A DNA stretch of 13,281 bases from an uncultured Capnocytophaga sp. (GTDB taxonomy: Bacteria; Bacteroidota; Bacteroidia; Flavobacteriales; Flavobacteriaceae): positions 1 through 13,281 of the forward strand of contig CAJZFM010000030.1 in NCBI GenBank assembly GCA_915070235.1, read 5' to 3'. Positions within the stretch are counted from its first letter, which is position 1. Every line of letters begins with the position of its first letter. The notes beneath the pieces were generated by a model. It was not told where the DNA came from. It did no database searches and was given only the letters and a program-made list of their open reading frames with translations. This document shows positions 7,127 to 13,281 of this stretch, piece after piece. The translations under genes and the position numbers were made by a program.

Positions 7127-7170
7127 GCAAAGATAAGGATAATTAATGAATTTTCCCTAACTTTGTACTT
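7127..7170. promoter_or_regulatory. Divergent promoter module, copy 2
   Basis: The same arrangement as at 4843-4886, differing at two of 44 positions (7145 and 7156). TATCTTTG on the minus strand (7135-7128) serves the acidic protein starting at 7111, and TAACTTTG on the plus strand (7158-7165) serves the DUF488 gene starting at 7171. The plus-strand box ends only five bases before the ATG, so transcription should begin at or very near the start codon. Confidence 0.65.
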
Positions 7171-7698
7171 ATGAAGAAAATATATACCATAGGGCACTCT
7201 ACCCATACCTTGGAGGAGTTTATAAAAATGTTACAATCGTTTGAAATACAGCACTTAGTGGATGTTAGGGGACTACCAGGGTCTAACAAATATCCACAAT
7301 TCAACAAAGAAAATTTGGAGGTTGCCCTGCCTGACATTGGTATTGCTTATACCCATCTTCCCTTATTAGGAGGCAGGCGTAAGGTACATAAGGACTCCAA
7401 GAATACGCGTTGGCATAATGCCTCTTTTCGTGCTTATGCTGATTATATGGAGACTGATGATTTTGAAAAAGGTATAGCCCAACTCATCGCTATTGCTGAG
7501 GAAGAAAACACCGCTTATATGTGTGCTGAGGCACTCTGGTGGCATTGTCATAGATCCATGATCTCGGATTATCTAAAAGCCAAAGGTTGGGAAGTGGAGC
7601 ATATCATGGCTATAGACAAGGAAGAACCCCACAGCTACACCACCCCTGCTCGTATTATAGGTGATAAAGTAGTATATTATGATGAAGAAGTCATCTGA
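7171..7698 (+). CDS. DUF488 family protein
   Basis: A complete 175-residue protein of the DUF488 family. It begins with Tyr-Thr-Ile-Gly-His-Ser-Thr (5-11), continues with Leu-Val-Asp-Val-Arg (29-33) followed by Pro and Ser residues, has Leu-Leu-Gly-Gly-Arg-Arg at about 65-70, and carries the signature Cys118-Ala-Glu with His125-Cys126-His127-Arg128. The biochemical role of the family is not established; the conserved Asp-Val-Arg, Cys-x-Glu and Cys-His-Arg residues suggest an active or nucleotide-binding site. Ile-Gly-His-Ser lies within the first ten residues, so the start at 7171 is firm. The 3' end overlaps the convergent SUKH-like frame by about 22 bases. Confidence 0.9.
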   Translation: MKKIYTIGHSTHTLEEFIKMLQSFEIQHLVDVRGLPGSNKYPQFNKENLEVALPDIGIAYTHLPLLGGRRKVHKDSKNTRWHNASFRAYADYMETDDFEKGIAQLIAIAEEENTAYMCAEALWWHCHRSMISDYLKAKGWEVEHIMAIDKEEPHSYTTPARIIGDKVVYYDEEVI

Positions 7699-8224
7699 TT
7701 AACAGACAGAGGTTCAAAAGTAGGTAATAGCGGACTTTCATGAAATTTCAAGATAGATTTATAAGTCTCTTCGCAAGTAAGGCGGCTGATAAACTCCCGA
7801 AAATGATAACCAACAAAATATATCCCCACAGGAAAATGTACAAGATAGATCGGATATTCCCCCGCTTTAGGGTATCTAACATCCCAAAAGACAACTTCCC
7901 CATTTTCACTAAACATAAAAGGCTCCGCATTCATAAGTAACTCTAAGTTCTCTTTCTTTTTGAGCATGGATAACGGCACATATATATATATTGCTGGAAA
8001 ACATCCTTCCAATAGGTATTTCGCCTTTCTAAGCTATCGCAATAATTATTGTCCTTGCCCATCGGAATATAAGTCAAGAAAAGCTCTAAAAGACGACCAA
8101 AGCCCAATTCTTGAACAAATTCAAGATAGGAGGTAGGCAATGCCCAGTTGTCACTGATACAAGTAATATCTTCTTGAGCAAGACAGTAAGAATCTCCTTT
8201 TATGGTTAAAAGTTCTTGATACAT
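7677..8224 (-). pseudogene. SUKH-like gene split into two frames at an (AT)6 tract
   Basis: Two overlapping leftward frames make one gene. The upstream frame (8224 to 7943) encodes 93 residues with Ala-Leu-Pro-x-Ser-Tyr-Leu-Glu-Phe-Val and Gly-Phe-Gly-Arg-Leu, like the first half of a SMI1/KNR4 protein. The downstream frame (up to 8012, ending 7677) encodes the second half with Pro-Phe-Met-Phe-Ser-Glu-Asn-Gly-Glu-Val-Val-Phe-Trp-Asp and a final helix around Phe-Arg-Glu-Phe-Ile-Ser-Arg-Leu. The frames overlap across six AT units at 7980-7991. With five units (or eight) one continuous protein of about 181 residues results, reading Tyr-Ile-Tyr-Val-Pro-Leu-Ser across the joint. The gene follows lpxH by 21 bases on the same strand. 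It is either a recent pseudogene, a phase-variable gene in the off state, or a sequencing error. SUKH membership is moderate. Confidence 0.7.
7980..7991. repeat. (AT)6 dinucleotide tract
   Basis: Six uninterrupted AT units lie exactly where the two SUKH-like frames overlap. Change by one unit shifts the frame by two; loss of one unit or gain of two restores a single frame. Confidence 0.9.
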
Positions 8225-8242
8225 ATATTTCTAGATTTTCTT

Positions 8243-8263
8243 CAACTAATCACTAACAGCTAA
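8243..8263. repeat. Heptad repeats at the lpxH 3' end
   Basis: Three seven-base units, CAACTAA, TCACTAA and CAGCTAA on the plus strand, follow each other without gap. Read leftward they encode the last residues of LpxH and its TAG stop. Confidence 0.6.
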
Positions 8264-9010
8264 TTGGCAAACCTCCCCGTCAAACACTGCATAACTATAG
8301 TAGTGTATCCAGTCTCCTGTATTGATATAAGTAGCTCCTCCCCCTAGGTCTATGGTCATAGGTAGGTGACGATGGCCAAAAAGAAAGTAGTCATAATGTT
8401 GCCCCTCCAATTTGCGGCGGCAGTACTGCACCAACCATTCCTTGTCTTCACCCAAGAAATGCACATCTTCCGCCCCCGAAATGAGCTTGTTCTTCACCGA
8501 AAGGTATTGAGCCAAGCGTACCCCAATATCAGGGTGTAGCCAACGGAAAAGCCACTTACAGAAAGGATTGGTAAAGACTTTCTTCATACGCTTATACCCC
8601 TTATCCCCTGGCCCTAAACCATCTCCGTGACCTATAAGAAAACGCTTGCCTTCGCAAAGAAATTCTTGCGGACGGTGATAGACGGGAATATCCAGCTCCT
8701 GCTCGAAGTAATCCCCCATCCATAGGTCGTGGTTTCCTACAAAAAAGAAGATCGGCAGGCCGCTGTCGCGCAGCTCAGCCAGTTTGCCCAACACACGTAC
8801 AAAACCACGAGGTACCACCATCTTGTACTCAAACCAGAAGTCAAAAAGATCACCCAAGAGAAAGAGCGCTCCCGCATCGGCCTTAATCGTATCTAACCAA
8901 TGCACAAAGCGCACCTCACGCTCCCGACTTTCCTTATAAGTTGGTGCTCCTAAGTGATTATCCGAAGCAAAATATAGCTTCTTTCCTTTCTTTAATATTA
9001 TTTCTTTCAT
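8246..9010 (-). CDS. lpxH: UDP-2,3-diacylglucosamine diphosphatase
   Basis: A complete 254-residue calcineurin-like metallophosphoesterase that hydrolyses UDP-2,3-diacylglucosamine to lipid X and UMP in lipid A synthesis, at the cytoplasmic face of the inner membrane. All metal-site motifs are present: Asp17-x-His19, Gly53-Asp54-x-x-Asp57, Gly92-Asn93-His94-Asp95, Gly127-His128-Gly129-Asp130 and Gly212-His213-Arg-His215. The spacing and the Phe-Asp-Phe-Trp-Phe and Gly-Pro-Gly-Asp stretches fit LpxH rather than a general phosphatase. The gene starts 17 bases after ftsW on the same strand and is probably in the same transcript, placing an outer-membrane lipid gene in the cell-wall cluster where murG is usually found. 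Its last codons are formed by heptad repeats. Confidence 0.93.
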   Translation of the reverse strand: MKEIILKKGKKLYFASDNHLGAPTYKESREREVRFVHWLDTIKADAGALFLLGDLFDFWFEYKMVVPRGFVRVLGKLAELRDSGLPIFFFVGNHDLWMGDYFEQELDIPVYHRPQEFLCEGKRFLIGHGDGLGPGDKGYKRMKKVFTNPFCKWLFRWLHPDIGVRLAQYLSVKNKLISGAEDVHFLGEDKEWLVQYCRRKLEGQHYDYFLFGHRHLPMTIDLGGGATYINTGDWIHYYSYAVFDGEVCQLAVSD

Positions 9011-9023
9011 CAGTGGTCAATCG

Positions 9024-9044
9024 CTTTTCACTCTTCACTTTTCA
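9024..9044. repeat. Heptad repeats at the ftsW 3' end
   Basis: Three seven-base units, CTTTTCA, CTCTTCA and CTTTTCA on the plus strand, run through the ftsW stop codon (9028-9030) and encode the end of FtsW (Lys-Ser-Glu-Glu). Confidence 0.6.
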
Positions 9045-10170
9045 CTCCTTTGGAGCTGACCGAGAGCACAATCCCCAGCGCTATACAAGTCATCCAGATA
9101 GAGGTACCCCCAGTGGTGAAGAACGGCAGGTTCTGTCCTGTTACAGGCAGTAGCCCCACAGAAACCCCCATGTTGATAAATCCTTGGAAGACAATCGGTA
9201 TACCTACACCCAGCACTAAGAGCTTCCCAAAAATAGAGGTTGCCTTTAGCGAGATGACCACAAACCGTACCAGCATGATGATAAAGAGCAGAATCAGGCT
9301 GACCCCACCCCATAGGCCATATTCCTCCACTACTATGGCAAAAATAAAGTCCGACGAACCCTGTGGAAGTAGGTTCTTCATCACACTCTTACCTGCTCCT
9401 TTGCCCCAGAAACCTCCCGAAACTATGGCCATTTTCGCCCGCTCCGATTGGTAGTTCTCTTCCTTATCTTTGCTAAAAAAAGTCTCTATACGGCTTTTCC
9501 ATGTATCGGCACGGTGCGGAAAGGCATCGGGGAAAGCCTTGATAAAAAGAAAGAAAAGACCCGCTAATAGAATGGTGAAGAAAAAGCTCAATAGGATATG
9601 CCTGATAGGGTAACGTCCTATGAATAGCAGCATAAGCACCATAGTGTACATGATAGCCCCTGTGGAGAAGTTCGGCAGCGTTACCAGCCCCACCGTAATC
9701 CCTACGGGAATCCATAGGGGGAGTATGCTATCGGCAAAACTCACCTTAGTACCATACACTTCGGCCAAGTAGGAGGCTACATACATCAGCAAGATAATCA
9801 TGGCAAAAGCCGATGGCTGGAAGGAAATCACCCCAAAAAGGTATATCCAGCGGCTCGCATTGGCTCCTTCTATGGTACTTCCTTTGAGCAAGGCAAAAAA
9901 CAGCAGCACCCATGCCACCAAAAGTCCCAACCGCGCCAAAGGTCTGAAATAACGATACGGGAAAATATGTATCAGGTAGATAATCAACACCCCTACCGAC
10001 ATCAGTACCAAATGGCGTAGCAAGTAACCCCATGTGCTTATCCCTGTTCGCTCTAAATACACTAAGTTACTACTTGAGCTATATACAGGCAAGAAGGAGA
10101 GCAAGGCAAAGAATAGTATCACACCCCAAAGGGAAATATCCCCCTTGAGATACTGCCTAAATCGTTCCAT
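9028..10170 (-). CDS. ftsW: Septal peptidoglycan glycosyltransferase FtsW
   Basis: A complete 380-residue SEDS-family membrane protein with about ten transmembrane segments. FtsW polymerises lipid II into glycan strands at the division septum together with its class B penicillin-binding protein partner. Family motifs are Ala-Asn-Ala-Ser-Arg-Trp-Ile near 103-109, Gly-Lys-Gly-Ala-Gly-Lys-Ser near 256-262, Leu-Pro-Gln-Gly-Ser-Ser-Asp274-Phe-Ile-Phe-Ala with the aspartate equivalent to the catalytic SEDS residue, and Val-Gly-Leu-Leu-Pro-Val-Thr-Gly-Gln-Asn-Leu-Pro-Phe near the C-terminus. Leu-Pro-Asn-Phe-Ser-Thr replaces the Pro-Asp-Leu-Gly-Thr form of Proteobacteria, which I recall as usual in this phylum. 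FtsW rather than RodA is supported by position directly after murD (11-base gap) in the mraY-murD-ftsW order. Confidence 0.95.
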   Translation of the reverse strand: MERFRQYLKGDISLWGVILFFALLSFLPVYSSSSNLVYLERTGISTWGYLLRHLVLMSVGVLIIYLIHIFPYRYFRPLARLGLLVAWVLLFFALLKGSTIEGANASRWIYLFGVISFQPSAFAMIILLMYVASYLAEVYGTKVSFADSILPLWIPVGITVGLVTLPNFSTGAIMYTMVLMLLFIGRYPIRHILLSFFFTILLAGLFFLFIKAFPDAFPHRADTWKSRIETFFSKDKEENYQSERAKMAIVSGGFWGKGAGKSVMKNLLPQGSSDFIFAIVVEEYGLWGGVSLILLFIIMLVRFVVISLKATSIFGKLLVLGVGIPIVFQGFINMGVSVGLLPVTGQNLPFFTTGGTSIWMTCIALGIVLSVSSKGVKSEE

Positions 10171-10181
10171 AACTAACTCGT

Positions 10182-11519
10182 TTAGAGCATATTTACATAA
10201 TGCTTGAACTGATTACCTCTGTCCTCATAGCTCTGGAAAAGGTCAAAACTCGCACAGGCAGGTGAGAGCAATACCGTGTCTCCCTCTTGTGCCAAACCGC
10301 GCCCTACTTGTACAGCGTCTTCCATAGAGTGGGTCTCTATGATAGTAGGTATGATGCTTTGGAATGTTTGTATAATTTTCTGATTGTCAAGACCTAAGCA
10401 CACTATTGCCTTTACTTTTTTACTTACATAAGGAATCAATGGGTTGTAGTCATTCCCCTTGTCTTGTCCCCCTACAATCCACACGAGGTTATCCTCCATG
10501 GAGTCCAAGGCGTAATATACAGAATTCACATTGGTCGCCTTGGAGTCATTGATATACCTCACACCCTCTACCTCGCGAACAAACTCCAGGCGGTGGGGTA
10601 CTCCTTGGAAAGTCATCAAGCTGTTGCGGATACTCTCGTTGCGAATATTAAGCATTTTGGCAACCATAGTGGCGCCCATAGCGTTCTTTAGGTTATGCTT
10701 ACCTTTGATTGTCAAATCTTTTGTGGACATTTCTAATAGGTTTTGGTTAAAGTTTATATGTATATTTTTTTCATCAAGGCAATAAGCCCCTTGTGTATTT
10801 GCTTTTTCTAAGGAGAAAGGCAGCAATTGTGCTTTTATATCCCTTCTCTTGGCTAACTCTTCCTGCAACACAGGATCATCTGCATCATAGATAAGATAGT
10901 CGCTGGCTTCTTGGTAGGCTGTGATACGAAATTTCGCATCTATATAGTTCTGAAATTCATAGTTATACCTGTCCAAGTGGTCAGGAGTGATGTTCAGCAA
11001 CAAGGCTATATGTGGGCGGAAGGAGGTGATGTCGTCCAACTGAAAACTACTGATTTCCAGCACATAATATTCCTTTGGTTCCTTGGCAACCATATAAGCA
11101 AAACTATTGCCTATATTCCCTCCTACTCCTACCGAAAGGCCTGCCTGCTCCAGAAGGTGATAAATCAGGCTCGTGGTAGTGGTCTTGCCATTGCTACCCG
11201 TAATAGCAATAATTTTTGCATTGGTATAGCGTGAGGCAAACTCTATCTCTGAGATAATCTCTATCCCCTTTGCCTTCGCCTGCTGGATAATGGGTACCTT
11301 GTGGGGTATACCAGGGCTTTTGATAATACAGTCAGCCGAGAGAATCTCGCTTTCTGTATGTTGGCCTTCTTCCCAGCGTATTCCCGCTGCGGTAAGTTCT
11401 TTTTTGTAACTGTCTTTCAGAGGCGCCTTATCAGAGAGAAATACCTCCCAGCCTTTTTGTTGTCCGAGAATCGCGGCACCTGTACCGCTCTCCCCTCCTC
11501 CTAATATGACTAATTTCAT
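10182..11519 (-). CDS. murD: UDP-N-acetylmuramoylalanine--D-glutamate ligase
   Basis: A complete 445-residue cytoplasmic Mur ligase that adds D-glutamate to UDP-MurNAc-L-Ala with ATP. The N-terminal Rossmann-like domain begins with Val-Ile-Leu-Gly-Gly-Gly-Glu-Ser-Gly and binds the UDP substrate; the ATP-binding loop is Gly108-Ser-Asn-Gly-Lys112-Thr-Thr-Thr-Thr; Leu-Asn-Ile-Thr-Pro-Asp-His-Leu-Asp-Arg-Tyr is the central Mur-ligase motif; His-Arg-Leu-Glu and Asn-Asp-Ser-Lys-Ala-Thr-Asn stand at the start of the C-terminal domain. Length and the short glycine-rich N-terminus fit MurD rather than MurC or MurF. It lies 91 bases after mraY and 11 bases before ftsW, all leftward. The 91-base gap holds low-complexity repeats but no clear promoter box. 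Confidence 0.97.
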   Translation of the reverse strand: MKLVILGGGESGTGAAILGQQKGWEVFLSDKAPLKDSYKKELTAAGIRWEEGQHTESEILSADCIIKSPGIPHKVPIIQQAKAKGIEIISEIEFASRYTNAKIIAITGSNGKTTTTSLIYHLLEQAGLSVGVGGNIGNSFAYMVAKEPKEYYVLEISSFQLDDITSFRPHIALLLNITPDHLDRYNYEFQNYIDAKFRITAYQEASDYLIYDADDPVLQEELAKRRDIKAQLLPFSLEKANTQGAYCLDEKNIHINFNQNLLEMSTKDLTIKGKHNLKNAMGATMVAKMLNIRNESIRNSLMTFQGVPHRLEFVREVEGVRYINDSKATNVNSVYYALDSMEDNLVWIVGGQDKGNDYNPLIPYVSKKVKAIVCLGLDNQKIIQTFQSIIPTIIETHSMEDAVQVGRGLAQEGDTVLLSPACASFDLFQSYEDRGNQFKHYVNML

Positions 11520-11582
11520 CTTTTATTAGTTTTGAGTTTTTAATTTTGAGTTCTAAGGGTTATAGATTTATAGGAGTCTTGC

Positions 11583-11610
11583 CTAACAACTAACCACTAA
11601 TCACTAACCA
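11583..11610. repeat. Heptad repeats downstream of mraY
   Basis: Four seven-base units (CTAACAA, CTAACCA, CTAATCA, CTAACCA on the plus strand) abut the mraY stop codon, which is itself the start of a fifth, diverged unit. A separate pair of TTTTGAGTT direct repeats lies at 11530-11538 and 11544-11552 in the same gap. Confidence 0.65.
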
Positions 11611-12840
11611 CTATCTTATCTTCAGCGTGATAAACGACACTAAGGCCAAAATAATCCCTACAATCAAGAACCGCATCACAATCTTGCTCTCATGGTAACC
11701 TTTTTTCTGATAGTGATGGTGCAGGGGCGACATAAGCAATATCCTACGCCCTTCTCCATATTTCTTCTTTGTATATTTAAAATACCCTACTTGCAGGATT
11801 ACCGATAGGTTTTCTAACAAAAACACACCACAGAGCACTGGTATAAGCAATTCCTTTCTAACCATAATGGCCAATACCGCTATGATCCCTCCTATGGTAA
11901 GGCTACCTGTATCCCCCATAAAGACCTGTGCTGGATAGGTGTTGTACCAGAGAAAACCGATGAGCGCTCCTACCAAGGCTGCTATGAATATGGTTACCTC
12001 TCCTACATGAGGTATGTACATGATATTCAAGTATTCCGAAAAGATAGTGTTCCCTGAAATCCATGCAAATATCCCCAAAGTAAAGACGATAATTGCCGAG
12101 GTTCCCGCTGCCAGCCCATCTATTCCATCGGTGAGGTTAGCCCCATTGGATACCGCTGTGATGATAAAGGTAACTATCGGAATAAAAATAAGCCATACCC
12201 AGTGCTTGTAATCCTTTCCTACCCACTTAATCAGGGAGGCATAGTCAAATTCGTTATTCTTCATAAAGGGAATCGTCGTCTTGGTGGATTTCACTTCTGC
12301 CATTTCCGAAAGTGCTCGTCTTTGCTCTACACGAACCTGACGAGAGGCTTGGGCATTCTCATTTTTTACTGTAACCTCAGGGTGAAAATATAGGGTAGCC
12401 CCCACTATGATCCCTAAGGACAACTGTCCCATAACCTTAAATCGCCCTTTTAGTCCGTCCTTGTTCTTCCTAAAGACCTTGATATAATCATCTATAAAAC
12501 CAATAAGTCCCATCCATACGGTAGTAATCAGTAGCAAGATGATGTATATATTGTCTAATTTAGTCAAGAGAACAGCAGGTATTAATAAGGCCAAGATTAT
12601 GATAATCCCCCCCATGGTAGGTGTCCCTGCCTTTTCCTTCTGCCCAGCCAGTCCCAAGTCCCGAACCGACTCTCCTACTTGTCGCCTATAGAGCATATTG
12701 ATAATACGCTTTCCTGTAATGGTAGCAATCAGCAGCGAGAGGATCGCTGCCACTCCCGCTCTAAAGGATATATACTGAAACATCCCCGCTCCAGGCATAT
12801 TATAAGCCCTATGTAAGTAATCAAATAAATAGTATAACAT
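11611..12840 (-). CDS. mraY: Phospho-N-acetylmuramoyl-pentapeptide transferase
   Basis: An inner-membrane enzyme that joins phospho-MurNAc-pentapeptide to undecaprenyl phosphate, making lipid I. From the chosen start it has 409 residues and about ten membrane helices. Signatures are Lys-Ala-Gly-Thr-Pro-Thr-Met-Gly-Gly (about 70-78), Asp117-Asp118 in [14 protein letters not shown] (235-242), Phe-Met-Gly-Asp-Thr-Gly-Ser (307-313) and the triple histidine 374-376 in Pro-Leu-His-His-His-Tyr. An insert of about 40 residues after His-Pro-Glu-Val-Thr-Val lengthens the protein, as I recall for Bacteroidetes. The start at 12840 (Met-Leu-Tyr-Tyr-Leu-Phe) is preferred to an in-frame ATG at 12879, because the 13 extra residues are translated heptad repeat and the family begins at the later Met. 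Confidence 0.95.
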   Translation of the reverse strand: MLYYLFDYLHRAYNMPGAGMFQYISFRAGVAAILSLLIATITGKRIINMLYRRQVGESVRDLGLAGQKEKAGTPTMGGIIIILALLIPAVLLTKLDNIYIILLLITTVWMGLIGFIDDYIKVFRKNKDGLKGRFKVMGQLSLGIIVGATLYFHPEVTVKNENAQASRQVRVEQRRALSEMAEVKSTKTTIPFMKNNEFDYASLIKWVGKDYKHWVWLIFIPIVTFIITAVSNGANLTDGIDGLAAGTSAIIVFTLGIFAWISGNTIFSEYLNIMYIPHVGEVTIFIAALVGALIGFLWYNTYPAQVFMGDTGSLTIGGIIAVLAIMVRKELLIPVLCGVFLLENLSVILQVGYFKYTKKKYGEGRRILLMSPLHHHYQKKGYHESKIVMRFLIVGIILALVSFITLKIR

Positions 12841-12843
12841 AAG

Positions 12844-12878
12844 TAATGAATAGTGAATAGTGAACAGTGAATAGTTCA
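12844..12878. repeat. Heptad repeats between the four-helix gene and mraY
   Basis: Five seven-base units on the plus strand (TAATGAA, TAGTGAA twice, CAGTGAA, TAGTTCA) fill the gap upstream of mraY and reach the stop codon of the preceding gene. Translated leftward they give a spurious mraY extension of the Tyr-Ser-Leu-Phe-Thr-Ile-His type. Confidence 0.65.
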
Positions 12879-13244
12879 TTTTTCACTTAAATGTTTTTTT
12901 GTTGTTTTTACAGATGCAATAAGAATAGCTATAAGTTCACCACATTCTTTCTCAAAACTGTCTTTCATTTTTTTATCTAAATAACCTGTATCATGTAAAA
13001 GAGAAATCCAATAATCCGTTTCATTTGCTTCTTTCAGAGCTATAGAAAGTTTAGAAATAAAATCTGAAGCACTTTGAGCATAAGCACCCTCCCTTACTAA
13101 GGCTCCTATTGCCGTCCCACTCCTCAAAACCTGCTTACTTAATACATACTCATTATTTTCTCTTAGAAATTTCGAGAGTTTCACTATCCTAACAGCAAAA
13201 TTATAGCTCTTATTTAATAAAGCTCCCTTATTTTCATCTTTCAT
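12876..13244 (-). CDS. Four-helix-bundle protein, 23S rRNA intervening-sequence type
   Basis: A 122-residue soluble, almost wholly helical protein. Features of the S23/four-helix-bundle family are Ser-Tyr-Asn-Phe-Ala-Val-Arg-Ile-Val near 13-21, [18 protein letters not shown] near 35-52, [15 protein letters not shown] near 62-76, and a closing helix with Glu-Cys-Gly-Glu-Leu-Ile-Ala-Ile-Leu. Such proteins were first noticed in intervening sequences of 23S rRNA genes and are related to the Avd accessory protein of diversity-generating retroelements, but most are stand-alone genes without known role. Neither an rRNA nor a reverse transcriptase is in the window. Its stop codon touches the heptad repeats before mraY. 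The start at 13244 follows an AT-rich upstream stretch without visible promoter. Confidence 0.88.
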   Translation of the reverse strand: MKDENKGALLNKSYNFAVRIVKLSKFLRENNEYVLSKQVLRSGTAIGALVREGAYAQSASDFISKLSIALKEANETDYWISLLHDTGYLDKKMKDSFEKECGELIAILIASVKTTKKHLSEK

Positions 13245-13281
13245 ATTTATTGTTTTATTATTTCTATATTCTATTTTTTTC

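Noticed and set aside
9035..10033. Additional minus-strand frames within ftsW
   Set aside because: They overlap the complete ftsW coding sequence in other frames and show no domain.
12841..12879. mraY start at 12879 with an ATGA overlap to the preceding gene
   Set aside because: The 13 extra residues are translated heptad repeat, and the family start corresponds to Met at 12840.
12876..13244. Diversity-generating retroelement suggested by the Avd-like four-helix protein
   Set aside because: No reverse transcriptase, template repeat or variable target gene is visible; the S23-type family is common as single genes.

Overview
The window looks like the chromosome of a Bacteroidetes bacterium of the family Flavobacteriaceae, most probably Capnocytophaga or a close relative. 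This rests on phylum-type promoters (TAnnTTTG at -7), AT-rich 5' regions without clear Shine-Dalgarno sequences, a lipoprotein starting Cys-Ser-Lys-Lys-Asp-Asp-Asp like the surface-export signal described in Capnocytophaga, the long Bacteroidetes form of MraY, and many short intergenic repeats. The genus is inferred; no rRNA or other marker is present.

Layout. Positions 1-791 hold a small predicted surface lipoprotein with a lipocalin-like domain, a strong terminator, and the promoter of thrS (792-2735, threonyl-tRNA synthetase). From 2746 to 8224 lies an accessory block of small, often AT-rich genes: a leucine-rich-repeat protein, an unrecognised protein and a SUKH (SMI1/KNR4) protein in one leftward group; a rightward KilA-N gene that has lost its 3' part and runs antisense into a leftward MATE exporter; a small acidic DUF2004-like protein; a rightward DUF488 gene; and a second SUKH-like gene broken into two frames at an (AT)6 tract. 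Several of these families are known as immunity proteins of toxin systems, but no toxin is visible.

Positions 8246-13244 hold a leftward envelope-biogenesis run in the transcription order four-helix-bundle protein, mraY, murD, ftsW, lpxH. The first three enzymes of the run proper (mraY, murD, ftsW) keep the classical division/cell-wall order and cover lipid I synthesis, the MurD ligase step and septal glycan polymerisation. Then the order departs from the textbook: lpxH (lipid A synthesis) stands where murG usually follows, and a 23S-rRNA-intervening-sequence-type protein sits directly upstream of mraY.

The most interesting signals are not genes. A 44-bp divergent promoter module occurs twice (42/44 identical), in direct orientation 2,284 bp apart. 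A dinucleotide tract sits exactly at the frame break of a SUKH gene and could act as a phase-variation switch. A perfect 32-bp palindrome lies inside the KilA-N coding sequence. Heptanucleotide tandem repeats carry or touch the stop codons of several envelope genes. No tRNA, rRNA, CRISPR array, insertion sequence or origin was seen.
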